DNA of 64,000 nucleotides from CBDATW01 sp965214965 (GTDB lineage Bacteria; Bacillota_I; Bacilli_A; CBDATW01). How positions within the stretch are numbered: the first letter of the stretch is position 1; every line of letters begins with the position of its first letter. Made by a program: the position numbers and the translations under genes. Shown here piece after piece: positions 1 to 11,300 of the stretch. The notes beneath the pieces are model-generated. The model saw nothing but the letters and a program-made list of their open reading frames with translations, had not been told where the DNA came from and ran no database searches. Location of the stretch: positions 1 through 64,000 of the forward strand of contig OZ244030.1 in the NCBI GenBank assembly GCA_965214965.1, written 5' to 3'.

Positions 1-1137
1 TGAGATTGTAAATGTTCCGCCTTGCATATCTGCTGGTTTAAGTGATCCGCCTTGTGCTTTAGTAATTAAATCTTTTGTTATATATGTAATATCAGATAGT
101 GACTTATTAGTTGCATCCGCAACAACTGGAACAAATAACCCTGTAGGTGTATCTACTGCAACTGAAATGTGTGCTACTTCAAATTGATCTGAATAATCAG
201 CTCCAATTTGAGCATTTAAGTGTGGATGTTTTGGAAGAACTCTAGATAGAGCAAAAATGATTATGTCATTAATTGATGAGTTTGCGTGTTTTCCATCTGC
301 AGCTAGTTTTTTAATTTTTCCTCTAGCTTTAATTAATTCAGTAGCATCAAATGTAATTCCCATTGAAAGTTGAGCAGCTTGCATTAATGAATTCATCATT
401 GTTTTTGCAATTGCTGTTCTAACTGGTGTAAACTGAGTTCTTGTTGCTCCTTCTGGAACACTAACATCTGCTGCTAATAACCCGCCACCAGCTAGGTAAG
501 CTTCGGCTGGTTTTGCTGATCCAATTTCACAAGGACAAGCTTCATGTTTTTGTTCAATGTTTGTTGCAATTTTAAATCCTAATTCTTTAGCCATGGCTTG
601 AATTAGAAGTTCTTTGTACTCAAAGTTTCCTCCAGCACTAATTCCTGATGCTAGTGTTCCATCAGCATGATAGAAACTTAAAACATCTGATTCTTGAATT
701 CTTCCTTCAATTCCTGATCCCCCAACTTTTGAAAGATCAACATCAAGATTTGCTGCAGTTGATCTTGCACGTGGGGAAGCTTTTCCACCAAACAAAACTT
801 CTTTTGTAGCTACATTATCTTCTTTCTTAACTTCTTTAATTTCAGTAGGCTCTTCTTCTGTTGTTTCTTTTGATTTAGTAAATGCAGAAATGTCTTCTCC
901 ATCTTCTCCAAGAACAATTACCGGAACAAGGACAGGTATTTCTTCTCCTTCTTCCATTAAAATCGCCTGTACTTTTCCAGAATCTTCTGATTTATATTCT
1001 GTTGTAGACTTGTCAGTTTCGTATGTGAATAAAATATCGCCGGCATTAATTGTGTCACCAACTTTAATTTTGATTTCACCAACAATAACTGATTCTACAG
1101 TGTTTCCCATTTTGGGCATGTTTATAGGTTTTGCCAT
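1..1137 (-). CDS. pdhC: Dihydrolipoamide acetyltransferase, pyruvate dehydrogenase E2 (3' end beyond window)
   Basis: This is the E2 core of the pyruvate dehydrogenase complex, which moves the acetyl group from E1 to CoA in the cytoplasm. The first 80 residues form a lipoyl domain with the lipoylated lysine in ETDKST (about K43). An acidic linker follows, then an E3/E1-binding domain (about 121-158, starting SPRARSTAA), then the start of the acyltransferase domain. The window edge cuts the gene before the catalytic HxxxD motif, so 379 residues are visible. The start MAKPINMPKMG is the usual E2 beginning. The gene is the first of its transcription unit, with a -10 element just upstream. No pdhA or pdhB precedes it, so E1 must be encoded elsewhere. 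E3 may follow past the edge. Confidence 0.95.
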   Translation of the reverse strand, partial: MAKPINMPKMGNTVESVIVGEIKIKVGDTINAGDILFTYETDKSTTEYKSEDSGKVQAILMEEGEEIPVLVPVIVLGEDGEDISAFTKSKETTEEEPTEIKEVKKEDNVATKEVLFGGKASPRARSTAANLDVDLSKVGGSGIEGRIQESDVLSFYHADGTLASGISAGGNFEYKELLIQAMAKELGFKIATNIEQKHEACPCEIGSAKPAEAYLAGGGLLAADVSVPEGATRTQFTPVRTAIAKTMMNSLMQAAQLSMGITFDATELIKARGKIKKLAADGKHANSSINDIIIFALSRVLPKHPHLNAQIGADYSDQFEVAHISVAVDTPTGLFVPVVADATNKSLSDITYITKDLITKAQGGSLKPADMQGGTFTIS

Positions 1138-1183
1138 TATTTATTTCCTTTATTTTTGTTGTTTCTTCTTGTTTTGTTTTTTT

Positions 1184-1189
1184 ATTATA
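1184..1189 (-). promoter_or_regulatory. Extended -10 promoter of pdhC
   Basis: On the minus strand the sequence reads TGTTATAAT, an extended -10 element about 45 nt before the pdhC start. No good -35 is visible. Confidence 0.5.
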
Positions 1190-1222
1190 ACATTTTTTGC
1201 TTTTTGCATAAAGAATTGAGTT

Positions 1223-1250
1223 AAAAAAAACTTTCTTTTTTAGAGTTTTT
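1223..1250 (-). terminator. Terminator after the small membrane protein
   Basis: A stem of AAAAAACT with AGTTTTTT encloses an A-rich loop and touches the stop codon of the upstream gene. On the minus strand it ends in a T-run, as in an intrinsic terminator. Confidence 0.6.
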
Positions 1251-1651
1251 TACTTTTTAAATAATTTATATAAACTAACAGTATTTCAAGCAGCTACTGC
1301 TGGGAAAATATATTCAACTCAGTATAGTGTTTGACTTGTGACACTTGGCATTGAAATTAAAACTAGAAATAATCCTAAAAAAACAGTGTTAGTGTAGTAA
1401 TACATTTTAATTGTTGCAAATGATTTTTCACTAATAATTGGCTCTTTTATCTCTTTGTTTATAAATAAGAAGAAGAATAGGTTTAGCATTCCGTTTGATA
1501 ACACTAATCCTCTAGCTAAAGTTTTAATGCCACCAATAGTATTAAACATCGCTACTTTTGATGGTGAAGAAAATGCCGCTAGTGTTGCTAGTGCTGCAAT
1601 TGAAGCTGAAAGCGATATTGCTTGTAAGTTTGAGTTAATGTTGTTTTTCAT
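1250..1651 (-). CDS. Small multi-pass membrane protein, unknown function
   Basis: Read with TGA as Trp this gives 133 residues starting MKNNINSNLQ. I do not recognise a family. There are about four hydrophobic stretches: roughly residues 12-30, 47-62, 87-104 and 112-128. A short lysine-rich segment lies between the second and third, and the C-terminus is basic (LYKLFKK). Two in-frame TGA codons lie near the end. The gene has its own terminator at the stop codon and lies between the pepV terminator and pdhC, so it looks like a single-gene unit. It is an inner-membrane protein by composition only. Confidence 0.7.
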
Positions 1652-1670
1652 AATAACTATATTATATATA

Positions 1671-1697
1671 AAAAAACAACCAAATTGATTGTTTTTT
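1671..1697 (-). terminator. Terminator of the abgT-pepV unit
   Basis: Inverted repeat AAAAAACAA / TTGTTTTTT about 25 nt past the pepV stop, followed by T-rich sequence on the minus strand. Confidence 0.7.
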
Positions 1698-1719
1698 AAT
1701 TAGTAACAAATTAACGAAA

Positions 1720-3030
1720 TTATTTCATAAGTTGATATATGGCTTCCACATAAATCATTGTGGCTTTAAGCATATTGTCTACATTAGCTCTTTCATTTTT
1801 CATATGTAATGTTCTTTCATCATCTTCAAATAACATACCAAATGAAACACAATTAGGCAGAGCTTTAGCATATGTTCCCCCGCCAGTTGTTTTTAGCGGC
1901 ACTTCTTCTGGTGTTTCACCAGTTCACTTACGATATGCATTTTCAAGTGTTGTAACAAGATGTGAATCTTGCGGCACATATAGTGGGTTAGATGTTGAAT
2001 AGAATGATGTTTCATGGTCAGCATCAAGAACAGCAAATTCTTTTTTGAATGCTTCAAGTAGCAAATTATGAGATTTTCCTTCTGCCACAGGCCATCTTAA
2101 ATCAAAAATGATTTCAAATGAACCATCTGATTCTATTTTAAGAACACCTAAGTTACATGAAAGTGGTCCTTCTTCTTTTGTTTCATATGCTAATCCAATT
2201 TTTTCAGCTTTTGGATCATTAATAAATTTATCATTTAGTAACTTAATTAATTCATTATCTACTTGCATGTTTAATTCAGCTATTGCTTTATACAGAGCTG
2301 AATCACAACCTTGTCATACTAGCATAGCATGTAGTGCTGTGCCTTCAAAAATTGTTTCTTTACCATTTAAATTAAGAAAGGCTTTTGAAGGTACAGCATT
2401 TGGTACAGTTCCGCCTTGAAGACTAAATCCTTCTTTGTTTTCAACTTTCCCTTTAATTCCAATTCTAGTAATACCTTTTTCTGCAAATAAAAGTGGGAAT
2501 TCAGAATCAGGAGTAAATGATATTGAAGGTGTTTTTTCTTGGGTAAAGTAATGTGCAATATCAGTTCAGATTCCACCTTCTTCTTTAGTACCGTAAATTA
2601 ATCTTACTCCTTTGCTCACTGGAAGTTTTAAATCTCTAATAATCTTTACAGCATTGTAAACACACGCCATAGGTCCTTTATCATCTTGTGCTCCGCGACC
2701 AAGTAGATAACCTTCTACTACATCTCCTGAATGAGGGTCAAAATCTCATTCTTCTCTAACTGCAGGGACTGTGTCTAAATGCCCTAGTATTCCTACTATG
2801 TCATTTTCATTACCTCAGTGTAAGTGCATTGACAAACCTTCTTTGGGATGGTCAACTACTTTAGCAATAAAACCTTCTTTTTCACCTTTTGTTGACATGT
2901 ATTCAACTGCATCTCTAACATTTGGTGTGTGTGTATACGATTCAATTTGTATTAATTCTTTAGCATCACGAAGAATGTCTTCTTTTCGCTTTAGAACTTC
3001 TTCTCTTATTATTTCTTTTGTTAATTCCAT
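1720..3030 (-). CDS. pepV: Dipeptidase, M20 family, PepV-like
   Basis: A 436-residue cytoplasmic zinc dipeptidase of the M20 family (PepV/Sapep type), which splits dipeptides to free amino acids. The first zinc motif is HLDTVPAV with H84 and D86. The bridging aspartate is in GRGAQDDKGP (about D117). The general-base glutamates are in YGTKEEGG (about 150). Near the C-terminus KTTGGGTYAKALP matches the conserved substrate-binding stretch of PepV. Several in-frame TGA codons encode Trp. The gene starts 21 nt after the abgT stop, so the two are probably co-transcribed. This pairs a transporter with a peptidase for peptide or amino-acyl substrates. The function call is firm; the exact substrate is not visible. 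Confidence 0.93.
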
Positions 3031-3051
3031 AATTATTTTCTTAAGTTTTTA

Positions 3052-4593
3052 TTATCAACCAAATGGCAGCCCAGTTAGGAATCAAATAATAAACATTAGT
3101 GTTCATACTCCAAGCATAATTAATGAGTATGGAACCATCATTTTCATAATTGTACCAATACCTGCTTTTTTGTCATATACTTGCGCAAACACAACAATAA
3201 TAGCGAAATAGGACATTAATGGAGAAATAATGTTTGTAGTTGAGTCAGCAATTCTATAAGCAACTAGAGCTGCATCTGTTGAAATTCCAAGTTGTAGGAA
3301 CATTGGAATAAATATAGGTGCCATAATAGCTCATTTAGCTGAAGCCGAACCAATAAATAGGTTAATCAGTGCTGATAGCAAGATGAATACTACTAATATA
3401 ATTAGTGCGCCAATTTGGCCTGTTAGGTTTAGCGCTTTTAGTAGATCTGCACCTTTTACTGAAATAATCATGTGTAGGTTTGATCATGTAAATAGATTTA
3501 TGAACTGAGAAGCAAAGAATGCAAGTGTTAGGTAAGGACCCATTTTTCTCATTGATGTATTCATTGCGGCAACAACATCTTTATCATTTTTAAATGTTCC
3601 AGAACCAAATCCGTAACATAGTCCTAATATTGTGAACATTAGTCACAAAATTGGAACAATTTTTTTCAAGAATTGTGATTTTAGGAATGAAATTTTAATA
3701 ATTTCTCCATTTGCTCCAATTCCATGGTTTAAAATTCCACCTGGTCATGCTAAAAATACACAAAGGGCAATAAATAGAAGGAACCCAATTCCTGTTATTT
3801 TTAGTCCTCTTCTAGCTGATGCTGAAATTTCTGTGTCAAAGTTAGCTTCTTTTGAACCTTCAATTTGTCCAAGTGCTGGTTCAACAATTTTTGTTGAAAT
3901 ATAACCACAAACAAATGTTAATACAAATGTAGAAGCAATCATGAAGTAGTGGTTTTGTCCAAGTGAAACATTAATTGCACCTGAAGCATTTGAGATACCA
4001 ACTAGTAAAGCATCAACTGATGTTACTAAAAGGTTGGCAGAAAATCCAGCCGAAACTCCGGCAAAGGCTACGGCCATACCTGCAAGCGGGTTTTTACCAA
4101 CTCCTTTATAAAGGATACCTGCAAGAGGGATTAGCACAACATAACCTGCATCTGAGGCTATGTTAGACATAATACCAATAAATGCTATTGTATATGGTAA
4201 TAGTCAGTCTGGTGTTGATTTAGCTGTCTTTTTAATTAGTGTATCAAAAAATCCGCCTTGTTCCATTACCCCAATACCAAGCATAATAACAATAACAACT
4301 CCTAATGGTGGGAATGTTGTAAAGTTTTTGATTAGGTTTGAGAATATTCACAGTATACCTGCTCGGCTAAAAAATGATTTAACTGTAAATGATAATTCTG
4401 CACCCGGCACTTTATCACCGAATCTACCGTAGTTGTCTACGAATGAAACGTTTCAGTTTAGTGCTGCACCTAGTGCTGAAATAATCGCAAAAATTGCGAA
4501 TAGTCATACGAAGATTGTTGTAGGATGAGGCAGCTTATTAGCTTTTCTTTCAACTCACCCTAAGAAACGCATGAATCTTGAATCTGTTTTCAT
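3052..4593 (-). CDS. AbgT-family transporter
   Basis: A 513-residue integral membrane protein of the AbgT family. The family's best-known member, E. coli AbgT, imports p-aminobenzoyl-glutamate. Diagnostic stretches are MSNIASDAGYVVLIPL with FAGVSAGFSANLL in the middle, and AYRIADSTTNIISPLM near the C-terminus; the length is normal for the family. It has many hydrophobic segments and about ten TGA-coded Trp residues. The start MKTDSRFMRFLG is preceded by a purine-rich ribosome binding site. It heads a two-gene unit with pepV. In this setting a dipeptide or aminobenzoyl-glutamate-like substrate is plausible, but I infer this from the neighbour only. Some annotations would call it a YfcC- or DcuC-type carrier; the motifs fit AbgT better. 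Confidence 0.88.
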
Positions 4594-4896
4594 ATTTTTT
4601 CCTTTCCAATTTTATGAATTTGGTATATAAAAAAAACAATTATTTTTTAATGTAAATTAATGCTTGGTCAAAGATTTTTCGAAAAACAATATATTTTTTT
4701 TAAAAATTACTTTTTGATCATTAGCTAAAAATCATGGCACAACCCAAATATATTTTAGTGTCCATTCTGTATTTAATTCTAGCCTAATTCTTTAGCATGC
4801 TATAACTTACATTAGGATAATTCCTAAATAACTTAATGTCTATTTATATAACTATTTCTTATTATACATACATATATATAACAAAACAAGTACAAA
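4594..4896. other. Non-coding stretch between abgT and fusA
   Basis: I see no gene in these 300 bases. On the minus strand they form the leader of abgT. They contain an inverted repeat CCTAAT (4783-4788) with ATTAGG (4811-4816), which encloses the palindrome TAGCATGCTA (4793-4802). Confidence 0.5.
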
Positions 4897-4928
4897 AAAA
4901 CAAAACAAGTTGCCTTATTTTGTTTTTT
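4897..4928 (-). terminator. Terminator of rpsL-rpsG-fusA
   Basis: A 13-bp arm (4897-4909) pairs with 4914-4926 with one wobble position and a TTGC loop. A-tracts and T-tracts flank both sides, so it could act in both directions. It lies 40 nt after the fusA stop. Confidence 0.75.
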
Positions 4929-4966
4929 AGATTATTGGCTTAATTATTTTAATGGTTTATATTTAT

Positions 4967-7039
4967 TTATTTTTGTCTTTTTTTAATAACTTCTTCAGTT
5001 ACTGATTTTGGAGCGTGGTTGTAGTGTGAGAACACCATTGTGTAGTTTCCACGACCTTGTGTGTTAGAACGTAGGTCTGTAGCATAACCAAACATTGTTG
5101 ATAAAGGGACATTGGCTCTAATAACTTTAGCATTTCCTCTTTGTTCTTCCCCATCAATCATACCTCTTCTTGATGAGATATCTCCAAGTACTGTTCCATA
5201 GTATTCATCTGGAACAACTACTTCGACTTTCATAATTGGTTCTAGTAGAACTGGTTTACATATTTTTGCAGCTTCTTTAAGTGCAAGTGATCCAGCAACT
5301 TCATAAGCAACTTGTGATGAGTCAACATCATGCATAGAACCATCAAATACTTTAGCTTTGATGTCAACCATTGGGTATCCAGCTATCGGACCATTTAACA
5401 TAGAGTTTTCAATACCAACTCTTGTAGCATTAATGTATTCTTTTGTTAGTTTCCCACCAACAATTGTGTCAGAAAATTCAAAACCTTCTCCAGCTTCATT
5501 TGGTCAAAATTCAACTCAAACATGTCCATACTGACCTCTACCACCTGATTGTTTAATAAATTTACCTTCGGATTTTGCTGATGTTGTAAATGTTTCACGG
5601 TATGAAACTTGTGGTGCACCAACATTAGCTTCAACTTTGAATTCTCTTTTCATTCTATCAACAATAATGTCTAGGTGTAACTCACCCATACCTGCAATAA
5701 TTGTTTGTCCTGTTTCTTCATCTGAATAAGTTCTAAATGTTGGGTCTTCTTCTGATAATTTAACAAGAGCTTGTGACATTTTATCTTGATCACCTTTTGT
5801 TTTAGGCTCAACAGCTAATGAAATAACTGGTTCTGGGAAGTTCATTGATTCAAGAACAACTACATTTTTTTCATCACATAATGTGTCTCCTGTCGTTGTA
5901 TCTTTTAGACCAATTGCAGCAGCAATATCTCCAGAAAATACTTTTTTAATTTCTTCACGTGAGTTAGCGTGCATTTGTAGAATACGACCAATTCTTTCTT
6001 TTTTATCTTTTGTTGAGTTTAAAACATATGAACCTTTTTCAAGTGTTCCCGAGTAAACTCTAAAGAATGTTAGTTTCCCCACAAATGGATCAGTCATAAT
6101 TTTGAAAGCAAGAGCAGCAAATGGTTCATCATCTGAAGCCTTTCTTTCTACTTTTTCTTCATATTTGTTTAATCCTTGAATTGCAGGAATATCAACTGGT
6201 GATGGTAAGTATGCTAGAATAGCATCTAGAAGTGGCTTAACACCTTTGTTTTTAAATGCAGTCCCACAAATTACTGGGAAAAATTGTGAAGTCAATGTTG
6301 CATTTCTAATTGCAGCCACTAATTCTTCTTTTGTTGGGTCTTCAGCTTCTAGGGCTTTCATCATAATAGCTTCATCAAAATCAGCTATAGCTTCGATAAG
6401 TTTTTGTCTATACTCTTTTGCTTCTTCTAATAGTTCTGCTCTAATATCTACAATTTTATATTCTTCATCTGCTCCACCATCAAATAGATATTCTTTCATT
6501 TCGATCAGGTCAATAACACCTTCAAATTTATCTTCAGCACCAATTGCTAGTTGGATTGGGTGGGCATTTCCACCTAGTCTTGAGTGAACTGTTGAAACTG
6601 AGTATTTAAAGTCAGCTCCAGTTTTATCCATTTTGTTAACAAAAACAATTCTTGGAACACCATATGTTGTAGCTTGTCTTCAAACTGTTTCAGTTTGTGG
6701 TTCCACACCTGATTGTCCATCAAGAACGGCAACCGCTCCATCAAGAACTTTAAGCGAACGTTCTACTTCAACAGTAAAGTCCACGTGCCCTGGTGTGTCA
6801 ATGATATTAATTCTGTTTCCTTTTCATTGTGCTGTTGTAGCAGCAGAAGTAATTGTAATACCTCTTTCTTGTTCTTGTTCCATTCAGTCCATTTGTGATT
6901 CACCCTCGTGAGTTTCACCAATTTTGTGAATTCTTCCTGTATGGTAAAGGATTCTTTCTGTAGTTGTTGTTTTACCCGCATCAATGTGGGCCATAATACC
7001 AATGTTACGTGTATTTTCTAATGAAAATTCTCTTTTCAT
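4967..7039 (-). CDS. fusA: Elongation factor G
   Basis: A 690-residue translational GTPase that drives ribosomal translocation and, with RRF, recycles ribosomes. The P-loop is AHIDAGKTTTTE at about 17-28, the G3 box is DTPGHVDF and the G4 box is NKMD. Domains II-V follow, and EF-G signatures such as GGRGQYGHV in domain IV and GYATDLRSNTQGRG in domain V are present. Trp is coded by TGA at several places. It is the last gene of the classical rpsL-rpsG-fusA operon, with only 24 nt after rpsG, and is followed by a terminator. No tuf gene follows. Confidence 0.98.
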
Positions 7040-7063
7040 AATATATTCTTTCCTTTATCTTTC

Positions 7064-7531
7064 TTAGAATCTGAAGTGCGCAAAAGCTTTGTTAGCTTCG
7101 GCCATCTTGTGAGTATCTTCTTTTTTCTTAACAGCTCCACCAGTATTGTTTGAAGCATCAATGATTTCTTTTGCAAGTCTTTCAATCATTGTTTTTTCAT
7201 TTCTTAGTTTTGAATAGTTAACTAATCACCTTAGTGCTAGTGTTTGTTTTCTCTCTTCTCTAACTTCTACAGGAACTTGATAGTTTGCTCCCCCTACTCT
7301 TCTAGCTTTAACTTCGATTTGAGGTGTAATGTTTTCTATTGCTTGTTTAAAGATTTCAAATGCATCTTTACCTGTAATTTCTGCAATTTTATCAAATGCT
7401 TGGTATAGGATTTTTTGGGCTGTACCTTTTTTACCATCGATCATTATTCCATTAACAACTTTTGTAATTAGTTTTGAGTTGTAGATTGGATCAGAAATGA
7501 TTGCTCTTTTTTCTGCTCTATTTTTTCTCAT
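7064..7531 (-). CDS. rpsG: Ribosomal protein S7
   Basis: A 155-residue primary binding protein of the 30S head that contacts 16S rRNA and the E-site tRNA. The start MRKNRAEKR and the stretch ARRVGGANYQVPVEV are typical of S7. One TGA codes the conserved Trp in LALRW. The C-terminal MAEANKAFAHFRF matches the family. It lies between rpsL (11-nt gap) and fusA in the standard operon. Length is normal. Confidence 0.98.
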
Positions 7532-7542
7532 AATATTTTCCT

Positions 7543-7971
7543 CTAATTTCTTTTGTTGTTATTTTTAGGTCTTTTTGTACCATATCTTGATCTACCTTGT
7601 TTTCTTTCCTCGACACCTGCAGTATCAAGTACTCCCCTAACAATGGTGTATCTAACCCCTGGAAGGTCTTTAATTTTTCCTCCTCTTAATAGAACAACTG
7701 AGTGCTCTTGTAGGTTATGTTTTTCTCCTGGAATGTAAGCATTGACTTCATATTTGTTTGTTAATCTAACTTTTGCATATTTTCTTAGCGCTGAGTTAGG
7801 TTTTTTAGGAGTCATTGTTCCAACTCTTGTACAGACACCTTTTTTAAATGGTGATGCGTACTTAACAGGTTGTTTGTGGTATGTGTTATACCCTTCTGCT
7901 AAAGCTGGAGTTTTTGATTTGACTATTTTATCTTGACGTGGTTTACGTACAAGTTGATTAATTGTTGGCAT
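7543..7971 (-). CDS. rpsL: Ribosomal protein S12
   Basis: A 142-residue protein of the 30S decoding centre that helps control accuracy. The start MPTINQLVRKPRQ is universal for S12. The conserved loops PKKPNSALRKYAKVRL and GGKIKDLPGVRYTIVRG are intact, with unmutated lysines at the classical streptomycin positions as far as I can judge. It is the first gene of rpsL-rpsG-fusA, driven by a strong promoter 50-80 nt upstream. Confidence 0.98.
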   Translation of the reverse strand: MPTINQLVRKPRQDKIVKSKTPALAEGYNTYHKQPVKYASPFKKGVCTRVGTMTPKKPNSALRKYAKVRLTNKYEVNAYIPGEKHNLQEHSVVLLRGGKIKDLPGVRYTIVRGVLDTAGVEERKQGRSRYGTKRPKNNNKRN

Positions 7972-8020
7972 ATATAATCTCCTTTTCTTTTTTCTTCCTA
8001 ATAATTTACTGTGCTAATAG

Positions 8021-8049
8021 ATTATAACACACATTCCCAGGTGTATCAA
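8021..8049 (-). promoter_or_regulatory. Promoter of rpsL-rpsG-fusA
   Basis: On the minus strand TTGATA (8049-8044), a 17-nt spacer and TATAAT (8026-8021) form a near-consensus housekeeping promoter. The -10 is extended (TGTTATAAT). Confidence 0.85.
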
Positions 8050-8349
8050 TATTTTTTTTAAAATCCAGTGATTATTAATCATTTATAAATTGTTTTAGAA
8101 CCAGGCATCATTAAACTGAATGCATATTGCTCAGAATAAGGAGTTGAAAATATTAACAACAGAGAGGCGGGTTAACAGTGTTAAATACCAGTGCTAAAAA
8201 GTAAAAATAAATAAAACAATAATAAGGAAAGAAAACATAAATGTAACCATGTATTTTATATAATATGTTATTACTATTTTTGCTAATAAGTTGTATTTTA
8301 TTTTTTCTAATTTATTTTTCATACCATGGTTATAAAATAAACCTTTAAT
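8050..8349. other. Non-coding stretch between rpsL promoter and rpoC terminator
   Basis: I see no ORF with a start and ribosome binding site, and no tRNA. A slightly GC-richer patch lies around 8155-8200. The sequences AACCATG (about 8245) and CATGGTTAT (about 8325) could pair over a long loop. Nothing here can be called. Confidence 0.4.
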
Positions 8350-8378
8350 AAAAAACTCCACGGAGAGTAGAGTTTTTT
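8350..8378 (-). terminator. Terminator of rpoB-rpoC
   Basis: On the minus strand ACTCTAC pairs with GTGGAGT around a TCTCC loop, with flanking A-run and T-run. It sits 4 nt past the rpoC stop. Confidence 0.85.
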
Positions 8379-8381
8379 TAA

Positions 8382-11300
8382 TTATTCACCTTGTTCTAAT
8401 TTTAATAATGCTTCATAACGTTTTAGTAAATTATTTTTAAATGATTCCACACCTGTTCCAGCTGGGATAATTTTACCCACAACAACATTTTCTTTGATAC
8501 CAACTAACTTATCAAGTTTACCTTCAACGGCAGCTTCTCTAAGTTTTTTAGTTGTTGTTTGGAATGATGAAGTAGCAATAAATGATTCATTGTTTTCTGA
8601 AACGCTCATAATACCTTCAATAATAGGTTTGGCGATTGCAGGCTTTTTACCTGAACTAAATGCTTTTTTGTTAGCTTCAGTAAATATGTGCCTGTCAATT
8701 AACTTCCCTTGTAGAAGTGATGTATCACCTTCATCAAGAACAATAATTTTTCTTAACATTTTCTTTGTAAAGATTTCAATGTGTTTATCAGCAATATCAA
8801 TACCTTGTAGCGAGAATACTTTTTGCACTTCTTTAATAATGTAATCATGAACTGCATTTTCATCTGAAACATATAATAGTTCACGAGGGCAAACTGCTCC
8901 GTCAGAAATTTTTTCTCCTAATTTTATTTTATTACCTTTCTTAACTCTGCATACATTTTTGAAACTATATGATTTTTTTTCAACTTTATTTCCAATTTCA
9001 ACTGTTGTAATTTCTTGTTTGGTTTTAACCGATAGTACTTCACCAGCAAGTTCTGAAATAACAGCTTTATTTTTTAGGTTTCATCTTACAGTTAGAAGTT
9101 CAAGAATTCTTGGTAGACCTTGAGTAATGTCGGCCTGACCCGCAACTCCACCCGTGTGGAATGTACGCATGGTTAGCTGAGTACCTGGCTCCCCAACTGA
9201 TTGTGCAGCAATAACACCAACGGCTTCACCAATTTTTACAAGCTCACCATTAGCAAGGTTTTTTCCATAACAAAGTTGGCAAACTCCTCTAGATGTATTA
9301 CATTTTGTAATTGATCTAATTTCTACTTTTTTAATTCCTTCATGCGCAATGGCTGCTGCATGTTCTTCAGTAATTAAATCGCCGTATTCTAAAATTGTTT
9401 CCCCTTCAGAGTTTACAATTGTTTCTTTAGCAATTCTTCCTATAAGTCTTTTTTCTAATGGCACAACAACTGTATTTGTTTTTGTATCCATAATTGATTC
9501 CACAGATAGACTCGCATCAGTTCCACAGTCTTGTTCTAGAACCGTAATATCTTGTGCTGAATCAACTAGGATTCTTGTTAGATAACCTGATGTACCCGTT
9601 TTGAAAGCGGTATCAGCGATGCCTTTTCTGGCACCATGAGTTGAAATAAAGAATTCTGAAACATCTAGACCGTCAATGAATGATGATTTAATTGGTAGTT
9701 CAATAATATCTCCGTATGGAGATGCCATAAGACCACGCATACCTACAAGTTGCGTGAAGTTAGAAATATTACCTCTGGCACCTGAATCTGACATCATAAA
9801 AATCGGGTTTTCTTTTTGTTTATTAAATTCTTGTTCAAGGTTAGATTGAACTTGGTTTTTAACTCTTGTTCAAACTTTAACAACTTGATTGTGCCTTTCT
9901 GTATTTGTTAGAAGACCTCTTTCGTATACATCTTTAATTTTATCAACTTGGTTTTGTGCATGATCAAATAATTCATATTTATAATCAACTCTTTGAATAT
10001 CTCCAATAGAAATTGTAGAACCCGATACTGTTGAGTATTTAAATCCAATGTCCTTCATTTTATCCAAAATTTCTGAAGTTTCAGTTAGTGAATGTGCTTT
10101 AAATACTTCTGAAATAATTGATGAAAGCGTTGATTTTTTAAATGGTTGTGAAACTTGATAAGTTTTTAGTTTATTTTTAATTTCTGATGCTGATGTTGCA
10201 ATATATTTTTTGTCAATTGCAGAAACACCAATATCTGAATCAGAGTTAATGTATGGGAAGTTGTCTGAGAAAATACTGTTAAAAATTAATTTGCCTGGTG
10301 TTGTCAAAATATAATGTTTTGAATCAAATCCTTTTTTCACTAATTCTTTACATGAAATAACCACAACTGAATGTAAATCTACTTGTTTAGTTGCAAGTGC
10401 CTGTTTAACTTCGTCAATGTTTTTAAATATTGTTCCTTCACCTATTAGTCCACGTTTTTCAATGGTTACATAATAATTTCCTAAAACCATGTCTTGAGAA
10501 GGTGTAACAATAGGCTTACCATCTTTTGGTCCAAGAATGTTTGATGAACCAATCATTAGAAGTTTTGCTTCCGCAACCGCTTCTTCTGAAAGAGGCACAT
10601 GCACTGCCATCTGGTCACCATCAAAGTCCGCGTTAAAAGCCGGTGTTGCTAGTGGGTGAAGTCTAATGGCTTTACCTGTAACTAGTTTTGGCATGAATGC
10701 TTGTATACCAAGCCTGTGAAGTGTTGGGGCACGGTTAAGCAGAACTGGTCTGTGTGCGATTACTTCTTTTAGAATTGGTCAAATTGCAGGGTCTTTATCC
10801 TCAACCATTTTATCTCCAGCTTTAATGTTTGGAGCGAGTTCTCTTTCAACTAATTTTTGGACGATAAAAGGTTTAAATAGTGAGGCTGCCATGCTCCTTG
10901 GAAGACCGCATTCATACATTTTTAGTTCTGGACCAACAGCAATAACTGAACGCCCTGAGTAGTCTACCCTTTTACCTAGAAGATTTTGCCTGAAACGACC
11001 TTGCTTACCTTTAAGCGAATCAGATAGAGACTTAAGTGCTCTACCACCTTGTCCAGTAACAACTTTCTTGTTACCTGAACCATTAGCAATAAGAGAATCT
11101 ACCGATTCTTGTAGCATACGTTTTTCGTTATATATAATAACTAGCGGAGCTTGTAGATCAATTAGTTTTTTAAGACGGTTGTTTCTAATAATAATCCTTC
11201 TATATAGATCGTTAACATCTGAAGTAGTGAAACGTCCACCTTCAAGTTCAATCATTGGTCTTAAATCTGGTGGAAGAACAGGAATTCTTTTTAGAACTAA

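Noticed and set aside
890..1219. Plus-strand ORF opposite pdhC
   Set aside because: Antisense shadow of a conserved lipoyl-domain coding region; no ribosome binding site, low-complexity translation.
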